Assembly: GCA_022578965.1 (NCBI GenBank)
Contig: MU400507.1
Coordinates: 558,001-622,000, forward strand
Direction of reading: 5' to 3'
DNA length: 64,000 nucleotides
Origin: Xylaria sp. FL1777
Lineage: Eukaryota; Ascomycota; Sordariomycetes; Xylariales; Xylariaceae
Both the position numbers and the translations under genes were made by a program. Shown here one piece after another: positions 43,926 to 52,710 of the stretch (within the stretch, counting starts at the first letter, position 1; the number at the start of each line of letters is the position of its first letter). The notes under the pieces are model-generated. The model had not been told where the DNA came from. It made no database searches and worked only from the letters and a program-made list of their open reading frames with translations.

Positions 43926-46900
43926 TTTGGCTCATGCGAATAGCCTCGCGTAGGACGTTTGTCGACACGAGCTTAAAGCAGCACCGTTATCTAGATGATT
44001 GGGTGGTTGAGGATGTTTCGTCGTGAAAAATGCGAGGTGTAGGCTAATCACAGTAAACGTGGCACGCCTTGTTTTGATATTATCGCCAAGGATTTCCGAT
44101 GGAATGTAGTTTCAGGTGATAATATAACCAGAGTGACCAATGCCGACAAAGCGAAGGGTCTAGCTGGCTCGGGGGGTTTCGACTGCGGTGCGACCAGCTT
44201 CGTGGAAAGGACGTCGACGGTCCAGAACGAGCCTGGCGTTGAAGCTAAAGGGCAGGGTTACACGGGTCGCACGGGTCGCACGTCGGCCCTAGATTGTAGG
44301 TTGTCGTGCACCGACCGTATGCAATAGGTAGGCGGGATTTACAGATACAGAGTCGCTGATGGAACGAGTTGGCGGATACAGGTGGCTTTCCGGTAACCTT
44401 CCGGTAGGTCGTTGGCATTTAGCGCTTATTTGATATGACCACGCCGTATACTCAATGCACAGAGCTGCCCAGATGCCCGAGCGATAGCCAGACCGACAGG
44501 AAAGGAGCCCAGAGAAGGGGAGAGGAAGTGGTTGATGGTCAAATATCAACTTTGGTTTTCCATGGCACAACTCAAGGCCATGTGATCAATGGCTCTTTGG
44601 CTCTTTGGCCTGTCCGCTGTGCAGGGGGAAAGGTGCAAACAAACAGACAAACAAACGCGAGGAACAATCAAAGGGGTCGGTGGTGCAGGCAGGGGGAAGA
44701 TGGATGGGGATATGGATGAAGTGAGGAGGGTTGCGGGTTGGGTAGTGCACACGGGATCGTCGATATCTTTTAAGGGTCGTGCAAGTTCCAGCATCAGTTG
44801 ACATTCACGGGATCGGCGAGGGTCGAGAGGGGAATGGAGGGCGCAGGAGCGGTTCCGTCAAGCGGGTTTGGCAGTTCGTGGGGCGTTGAAGCTAAGGTAA
44901 GAACCAACCGCACTGTTACCGTTACCACAATAGGTAATGGACGTAGTAAGGGCCAGAAGGCTACCGGTACCTAAGGCAGTAGGCAGAACAGGCCAGTGAA
45001 AAAAAAGGGCCAGCTCGGTGACCAAGGCGGGTAGGCCGTTTAGAGGCAAACAGGGCATTTAGCGCGCGCCCTTGTAACCAAAACGGGGTGTGTTGCGACT
45101 GAGAGCTTGGCTCTGATTGGCCACCGACCTTGAGTCTCCCACCGACTCTCCCTGTGGGTACTGCACGGGGTAAAGGAGTTGTGAAGTACATGTGTAGGTA
45201 GCTTACTATAGGTACCTCCTTAGTGTGGTCTATTAGTGGTATTTACAATGTAGGTAGAGTAGAGATACCTAGCACCCCTACTTTCTCAGGTACAGATAGG
45301 CCGAGGTTCTGAGCCTTTTCTATACGCGTAGTCTTGGAACTGTAACTCCAGAATTACCAGTTATCCACCATATACGGGTCGCTTAAGTCAGTTTGTTTCA
45401 CAGAGCAATGGGGAGCTAATAAGGCTGGCGGCTTAAGCCACCATTCCTTTCATTCAACTCTCATTGGGCGCCTGATACAGTGATACCAAGGGTTGAACTA
45501 CCGGTATCGATACGTGGCGCCGATTGGGTTGCCACCTACTGTGATACCACGTCGGCTCTCATGTGTGTTGGTTTCCGTTCTCCTTACGGAGTCCTTCTAG
45601 GATGATCTATTGCTGATTATTTCCATACCAACGGGCGGGTCACTCCATCAAGCTTCATGCGATTAGCCGGCAAGGTGCCAGTAGCATATCAGAAGTCAAT
45701 GATAGTATATACTATGGTTTGTTAGTGGGGGGTCTTGGGACTGGCGATCTTGATCATTAGGTAGTATACGCTACTGCATTACGTGATTGCTAGGCGGGCA
45801 TGTAGGTATTTTTCTGTGCGTACCTACGTACAGTAGTAGTGTACATGAAAATCGGTGTGGTCCTTATTATACCTCAGGGTAGCTATAGCAGGCATAATCC
45901 TACCATTAAATGTGGAAGGCTAGAAGCAAGCCCAAACCCCTTAGAATATCACAAGTCCGCTTTAGCATTCATGCATTATACAGCAGTGTATTTAAGTTCC
46001 TATGAGTAAAATTTAGAACTAACTGAGACCCGAACTGTAGATTAGATAGTAGTATTAAGTAACATCACTTAGGGGTTGCTTACGCATAACTTACTATGTA
46101 TAGACAAATTCATGGGTAACGAAGTATCAAGGAGTCTTTATTATCAGAGACCATATCTGTTGCTTCAATGTTAACCTGTTGCAACTCAACATTCTTTAAA
46201 CAATTTCCCATAACCCTTAACGTTATGAAAAAATTAAACTTATATAATTTGTACGTTTACCATGGGTAAATATCTACTTAGGCAAATATAGAGGATTAGG
46301 ACTCCAGAGTTAGATACTTGACGTCTAGACACGGATCTATCTACTGAGGACCTACTGTACTAGCACTACCTACCTACATGTACAGTTACATTGATGTACT
46401 GCGTAAACAAGGTCCTACTTATCTAGATACCTTTTTACCTTAGTGCGCGACGAATTGGCCTCCCCGCTTTTGCTATGGAAGCAGTCCGCAAAACGGCTTC
46501 TCTACACTATTAACGGGAGGCACATTCTCAAATATATTATTCCGGAAGATACAGATGTCAAAATGCTGTCCGAATCATGTGCGATGCATTTCAGCTTTTC
46601 CCGGGCTGAATTAATAGAAAAAAGCAGGCACATCAAGGCTCTGACTATAAAGGCTGCGATATAAGCGGACTTACATGAGGCCTTCGTATAAAACTTGCAG
46701 CAGGAACTCGAACGATACCAAAGCGGTACTAAGTCCAACACATCCAATGATGCCATGCCATATCCCACTATCATAGACGACTTCAATGAATGCCTACCAT
46801 GCGCTGGTTCTGGCGTCCTGTCGGTTTGGGACAACAACCACCATAGTCGCACATTGGACGACCTGGTAGCAGGAGCAATATCAGATAATTGCTAGATAAT

Positions 46901-46926
46901 TGTTGCGATGACAGGACGTACGGCAA

Positions 46927-47560
46927 GTGGTAAGCCTCCGGGAAATTCGACCGCCAAGAGCGACTTGTTTTTTAGACGATGCCACTCGCCGGCCAACTTG
47001 GCTGCGTGTCGTTGTTGATTCTGGAGCAGCGATGCTTGCATTTCATATAACCATGAAGGATACGACTTTACGTCAGTACCTTCTGATTATGCCAGATCGC
47101 TCAGTTAGCAACAAGTCAACAATTTGCTTAGTTTCTACCGTCGTCTCAAAAACACCCGTTTGCAACCTCAACCGACGAAGATGCGTACATAGGCTTTTAC
47201 TCGTGCTCTACAAGCCTGTCTTACGAAACATGAATCTTGTCGTCCAGATAAGAAGAATCTGTAGCTCCCAACCCAAGGTACTAGATCAATATCCTGGTTT
47301 GATAGCCCAAGGTAAAGTTCGAGTTGTTCAGACGGATAACCTTCTGGACATCAATAGGCTTAATAGTGTCCATTATCTCACACTGAGCCATAATTGGTGC
47401 CAGCTTGGACCAACGAGATTGACCATGTCTAAATTTCAACGGTACCAGGACGTTAAAAGTCCAGGTAGACACCAAATCTGTCGGTGAGTTGGTGATACCT
47501 TGTTCCGTGAAGCCCTCCAGCGAGAAGTCATAGGCCAAGATTTGTGAGCAAGATTTTGTG
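46927..47560 (+). pseudogene. HET-domain (heterokaryon incompatibility) gene remnant
   Basis: The 186-codon frame 46927-47487 contains GKVRVVQTDNL and, 14 residues on, YLTLSHNWCQLGPTRLT followed by a K/F-rich segment. This is the start of the HET domain, whose consensus reads Y.(T/A)LS(H/Y).WG followed by LT. The usual Gly after Trp is Cys here. The next expected block (F.dAi...) seems to appear after 47490 in another frame (LFREALQ), followed by in-frame stops, so the domain is both frame-shifted and truncated. HET proteins trigger incompatibility reactions between fungal strains and exist in large families prone to decay. No intact start or C-terminal region is seen. An undetected intron at about 47485 is a weaker alternative. 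Confidence 0.5.
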
Positions 47561-48006
47561 GTCTCTCACATCCAGAACTATACGGGCAAGCTTTGATAAT
47601 CATCTGAGGAAAGTGAAAATGCGCTCCCTATATACTACATCAAGCTCTGGATTAGACAAGACATCTGAATAGTATCCGCGTATGATAGTTCCCTATTTAT
47701 ATTATGCCTAGTGATATGAAGTAGATTATATTAGAGTACTACCCTTATTGCGCCCACCAATTCCTTCTAAGCTTCTCCCTTCGCGCGGTTCTACCGATGA
47801 TACGATTTTATAATCTGCTAGGGACTAAGTATGAGGGTGTATATATATATATATATGACTTCTATTGCTGCGCGAGGACTTCTTATTCCCAAAAAAGGGA
47901 CCTTTTTGGATCTAGACGTGCATCCCGCTACAGCGGACAACACCAGCTATTCAATACATCAAAATACACCTTAATAGATATAGAATAAGATACTTTAACA
48001 CAATTA

Positions 48007-48198
48007 TTGCACAAGTCTTTGTGCAAGAGTGCCACGTTAACAAATAGGCTCTTAAAAAGAGCCAAGTTATAACAACAATTCGGCTTAAGCAGGGACTGCA
48101 TTCTATAAGAAGGGGTATAGTATTAGATCTAGAACTCCTTGCAAACGAATACTACAGCATTATGATAAGAGGTATAATTAATATAAAATATTTTATAT
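48007..48198. other. Cluster of short perfect hairpins in AT-rich DNA
   Basis: Three perfect inverted repeats lie within 192 bp: TTGCACAA with TTGTGCAA (48007-48026, 4-nt loop), GGCTCTT with AAGAGCC (48047-48063, 3-nt loop), and the uninterrupted palindrome ATATAAAATATTTTATAT (about 48181-48198). No enclosing terminal repeats were found, so a transposon origin is only a possibility. Confidence 0.55.
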
Positions 48199-48769
48199 TT
48201 AAATCCTTAAACCTTTAGTTAACTGGGTTAAGACGCTTTTTTATATTAGCGAACCTTTTCATATCTATATACTTGTAGCTTGTTCATTCTTACTGGAACC
48301 ATGGAAATTAAGCGGGTGCATGGCCAATGTAGCGATTGACTGCGGCCAACCTAGGTGGCCTAAGAGTCTACCTACCGTCTACCTACCGTCTACCCCTACT
48401 ACGCAGTAAGGGCCTTACATAGACACAAAGACCCACGCCTATCCAAATTCGGGCTTATCTGGCCAAGTCTCGAGACGGCACGCAAGCTCCCTCACTATGA
48501 AGCAGCCCCAAATTAATTATTCTGCTACCTACTATTGTTCTTCGTCACCAGCGGCGTGTCGCGATCCCTCACCACCTGCGACCTCTCTCACCACCCGCCG
48601 AGCCACTCGATACACCGACTCATTGACTAGACAGGCCTCCTCAATCCGTCGTCTGCGCATGCCGGCCGACACTCCCTCTCCCTCCCGGTAGCACATGCTC
48701 CCCCCGTTCCGCGGCCCATGAAATCGCCAACGCCGTCGAATTGACCGCGACTGCATTCCAATCCGCCAA

Positions 48770-49932
48770 ATGGCGCGCCCGATGGGGCCCGTCCGTCTAC
48801 GCAAGACGAACTACGTGACGCTGACCATCGGCGCCTTCCTGTGTCTTTTCATCCTATACTTCCTGGTCCAGGACGGGTCCGACACGCCAACGTCATCCTC
48901 GAGTTCGCCGAATACAAACCAGCCCCTACTCCGCAAACCAGCCGCCGCCAAGTCCAAGCTCATCGGCGACCGGTCCCCTGTGCGCCGCTTCAATCTCAAC
49001 AATGTCACCATCACGCCCGACCCCATCGAAAACAGGGAGGTTGTCCTCATTCTGACCCCGATGGCCCGGTTCTACCAGGAATACTGGGACAATCTCATGA
49101 AGCTCGACTACCCCCACGATCTCATCTCGCTTGGTTTTATCTTGCCAAAGACCAAAGAGGGCAATGCCGCAACCACTTCCCTTCAAGCACAGGTGACCAA
49201 GACGCAGAAGGGACCGCTAAAGGACCGGTTTAGAAGCGTCGTTATTGAGCGTCAGGATTTCGACCCCCCCATCTTATCTCAAGATGAGGGAGAGCGCCAC
49301 AAGATGGAGAATCAGAAGGTGAGACGCTCCTCCATGTCGAGAGCGCGCAACTCGCTGCTGTTCACCACGCTGGGAGCCGAGACATCTTGGGTGCTCTGGC
49401 TAGATGCCGATATTATTGAAACACCTCCATCCCTGATTCAGGACCTTGCGGCGCACGATAAACCCTTGATTGTGCCCAACTGCTATCAGAGATATATCGA
49501 CCCCGAGACTGGCAAGCCCGCGGAGCGACCCTACGATTTCAACAGCTGGCAGGATAGCCCCACCGCCCAAGAGATTGCTGCTAAGATGGACCCAGATGAT
49601 ATTATCTTGGAGGGATACCGCGAGATGGCAACATACAGGTCCCTCATGGCATATATGGCGGACCGGGAAGACGAGAAAGACGTGGAAGTACCTCTTGATG
49701 GCGTGGGAGGGACAGCGTTGTTGGTAAAGGCTGACGTTCACCGGGATGGTGCCATGTTTCCGCCTTTCTCATTCTACAACCTTATTGAGACCGAGGGGTT
49801 TGCAAAAATGGCTAAGAGGCTAGGCTGGTCCGCCACAGGGCTACCGAATTACAAGGTAAGTGGACTTGCAAGTTCATCTCCCGTGCTTTGCATTTACTGA
49901 CTTCACCGCAGGTGTATCACTATAATGAGTAG
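48770..49932 (+). CDS. mnn9: Mnn9-type alpha-1,6-mannosyltransferase (mannan polymerase subunit)
   Basis: Two exons: 48770-49855 and a 21-nt terminal exon 49912-49932. The 56-bp intron has donor GTAAGT, branch TACTGAC and acceptor CGCAG, giving 368 residues. The short last exon supplies VYHYNE and completes the expected family ending LPNYxVYHYNE; reading through the donor would add an unrelated tail. It is a type II Golgi protein with a short cytosolic N-terminus and a membrane segment at about 15-33 (YVTLTIGAFLCLFILYFLV). The Anp1/Van1/Mnn9 family domain has EVVLILTPMARFYQEYWDN, the metal/GDP-mannose-binding DAD at about 212-214 in WVLWLDADIIETP, and PLDGVGGTALLVKADVHRDG. Mnn9 complexes extend the N-glycan outer chain. 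The sequence fits Mnn9 better than Van1 or Anp1. Confidence 0.94.
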
Positions 49933-50778
49933 ACGTTTCAAACACGAATGATAGCAACTCGGTATCGTGTTGGAACACTTCATCTTACGACCGGGATTGC
50001 AGCTATCGTCAATAACGGGCCACGCTCCCGAGGTTCATGAGGAGATCGGGAATTTTGTACCATTTTGTAGCATTAACGGCGGGATCCTTTTAGCTTATAC
50101 TCAGGACCTAAGACGGCCCATAACCATTGCCAGTACCCGGAACCTCCTAGCTTCAGGGGCAGAGAAGACAGAGAAAGACAGCGACCTAGAACGGAGCATA
50201 TTGGAAAGCGACGTACCCAGAATGATGCTTCGGGCGTATTTAGTCCAACACCGCATCACATCAATAAATTAAACATTGAATTGATTTAAAGAAATTGCCC
50301 ATACTATAAATCATCTCCCTGCCAAACACCCAATAGAAGAAGCATGGAAGCTAGACCATATCATCTCTCGCGTGACCGCCGCCACAACTCCAAGCTTTTA
50401 TACAATTTGCTGTTAAGCTTTCCATCCATAGACAAGACCAGGCAGTGTCAGCCTATTTATCGACCTGATGCATGATGTGTAGAAAGCGACCATAGATATC
50501 TTCACCCATATATCATCTTCGGGTGAAGTGAAGTCCCTTTCTCGCATTCCCCAGTTTAGCCCGACCCTGTCACCGCATGACTATTATACCACAACCATCG
50601 AGCAAGCCCTTTAATCCCACAAAGCCGTATTTTACCCGGCATCCTTTTGCATTCTTCTCCTCCCTACTTTTCTTTTTTCTTCTTTCTCTCCTGCAATCTC
50701 TAATAAACGCACGCTAAACAGGCGAGACAAAAATCATCCATGCACTCATCCATCCATCCACCCACCCATTCGTCATTA
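49933..50778. other. Convergent intergenic region mnn9 / pex4
   Basis: These 846 bp should hold both 3' UTRs. A 101-codon frame at 49967-50272 has no recognised motif. A pyrimidine tract lies at about 50655-50695, and a CATC-type repeat (CATCCATCCATCCA) near 50745-50760 is just downstream of the pex4 stop. Confidence 0.55.
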
Positions 50779-51489
50779 TCACGGCCCTTCATACCGCCCC
50801 TGCGGCTGCGTACACCAGTACTCGGTCAGGCGGCGGGCGGCGAGGGCGTCGCCGGCGCGGAGGAGGGCGGCGACGTCGACGTTGAGCGGGGAGTCGACGC
50901 CGGGACACGACAGCAGCAGGCGCACGGCGCGCACGCACTCGAGCACGCTGTACGCGGGCGTCCAGGCCTCCTTGAGCAGGTCGAGGCAGATCTCGCCCGT
51001 CTTGAGCGCCACGTTGGCGTGCACGATCTGCGTGCGGAACGCCATCTTGGGCGGCGCCAGCGGGTACGTTGGCGGGATGTCGATGCTCAGGAGCCAGCGG
51101 CCTTCTGTTGTTTTATCGCAGTCGTTGTTAATTCATGATTCAACGCTAGTTGGTATGTATGTACGGAGATGATAGGGTTCGCTGGTGCATAGGGATGATC
51201 GCTAGGAATGTATGTATGTATGTAAAGGATGAAGCGAACGAGATGTATGTATGTATGTATGTAGATAGATAGAGGAAAAAGCGAACGTGAACGAACCATC
51301 GTATCCAGCGCCGACTCCCCGCCCATTGATGACGGCCTCCCACCGCAGAAGCTCGTCCTCGTTCACGGGGCCGAGGCGCTCGATCCCCGTCTCGGCCGGC
51401 GCCTCCTTCTCCCAGACCGCGAGCTCGCGAATTAGGCGCTTCGCCGCGCTGCGGGAGGAGCCCGAGCCCGAGCCGGAACCCGACGACAT
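50779..51489 (-). CDS. pex4: Peroxisomal ubiquitin-conjugating enzyme Pex4
   Basis: Two exons: 51297-51489 and 50779-51104. The 192-bp intron has donor GTTCGT and acceptor AACAG and gives 172 residues; its phase joins GAGYD to EGRWLLSIDIPPTYP. The E2 fold is clear: RLIRELAVWEKEAP, then DIPPTYPLAPPKMAF, then TGEICLDLLKEAWTPAYSV with the catalytic Cys near 104. The usual HPN motif before the active site reads HAN (about 93-95), keeping the key Asn. Pex4 with Pex22 monoubiquitinates the import receptor Pex5 so that it can be recycled from the peroxisome membrane. The Ser/Gly run at the N-terminus is low-complexity. The intron is the longest in this window and is filled with ATGT microsatellites. 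Exon 2 is markedly GC-rich. Confidence 0.92.
51209..51273. repeat. TATG microsatellite arrays inside the pex4 intron
   Basis: Two arrays of TATG units (about 51209-51224 and 51243-51264, the latter followed by TAGA units) occupy much of the pex4 intron, with a shorter run near 51153-51163. Between the arrays are 18 unrelated bases. Length variation here would change intron size but not the protein. Confidence 0.85.
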
Positions 51490-52710
51490 GGTTATTTCCT
51501 TCCTGGCAGGTATCTATCGACCTCGTCTCGCTCGCTATCTTGTTCTGCCTTTTGCGCCAAACACCCGATGTTAAGTAAATATTGATCGTCTGACGTAAAC
51601 CTTCGTAACCGAAACGGAGGGGCGTTTTGAACACACACTGGGGGTCGAGTAACGCTCGGCGCGCGAAGGAGGGAGAAATTGTTGTTAGGGAGAAGAGAGA
51701 TTCGATGGTCGGAAAGGGAGGGGGAGTTTCGAAATAAATTCTATTATGACAAGTCGTCGAGAAACGACACGCTTACTAGCTTGACTCGCCTGTTGTCATT
51801 GGCGAGAACTGCGCAATTGCAACTTGCCAAAGCCGAGATCTCGCAGCTGGAAACTTTAGCGTAGCGTGGCATTGGTCAGAGCTGGAACCGCGCGATGCTG
51901 AACCGCGGATGGGCTTGACAGGGGATGCCCACCTGCGCCCAAGCGGGCCAGGCCGAGGCTTGAGATTTGGTACCACTGCGGCATCGCGAGGGAGAGTACT
52001 GTGCAGGGGCCTGGTTGCGCTATGCACACAGGCTTACGCAGTACGCAGGTAGGTAGTACACATACTGCGGAGTCCAGGAGCTTACAGTAACAAACATAAT
52101 GAATACTTAGACTACCTAGTATAGGCAGGAATACCTATGTAGATACTACAATAAAGCTACGCTGCAGCGAAGGCATATATGTTCATTATATTTGTACATG
52201 GCTAGCTAAATGGGCTCTAGCGCCAGCATCGGTAGATAGGTAGCCAGTGATATCAGCAACTTTCGAGACTCGTTCCCTAGAAGTCAAGCGTCCCCTTGAC
52301 CCATCCCCTTCCCCAATTTCCTTGCCCACCGCCTGTGCTATGTTCAGTTTAAAAACAAAAAAACAAATTCCCGTCTCTATTTGAGTCGACCAACGCTTGG
52401 CTTCCACTTATCGTCGCCATGCACCTCTCCTACAGGATCCTGAAGGATACGGACACTGCTGCAGCAGTCATAGAACTGGCAATTCTTATCTATGCTAACG
52501 GACTACTTAGAGTCCAATGTGAAACCGCGAAGCTCGCGATGATCACACTTGGCACGAAACAGGAAGATAGAATTGGCAGTAACTTCGGCGTTCCCAGCCT
52601 TGACCGGAGCATTTTATTTTGCGTCCGGTCGGCGTAGACAAATGCACTGGATACATTGTCCAGAGAAAGATAAGCAAGTCCTAGTCTCGAAGACATGTTC
52701 GTAACGCTCC
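51490..52710. other. Intergenic region upstream of pex4
   Basis: This 1.2-kb stretch lies between pex4 (starting at 51489, minus) and the stop codon of the next minus-strand gene. It holds the pex4 promoter and the 3' end of the neighbour. Short frames at 51679-51864 and 52419-52637 have no motifs. TAGGTA-type motifs occur near 52045 and 52235. Confidence 0.6.

Larger units (their letters stand above)
43926..48769. other. 4.8-kb gene-poor region with decayed sequence
   Basis: The part from 43.9 to 45.2 kb is GC-richer and is probably the leader and promoter of the Ser/Pro-rich gene; its small frames show no motifs. From 45.2 kb the DNA becomes AT-rich and carries many TAGGTACCT-type motifs. 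The HET-domain remnant (46.9-47.5 kb) and an AT-rich hairpin cluster (48.0-48.2 kb) are listed separately. Two frames at 46443-46664 and 46695-46895 share a reading frame but are broken by stops and resemble nothing I recognise. The last 400 bp form the mnn9 promoter. Confidence 0.55.
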
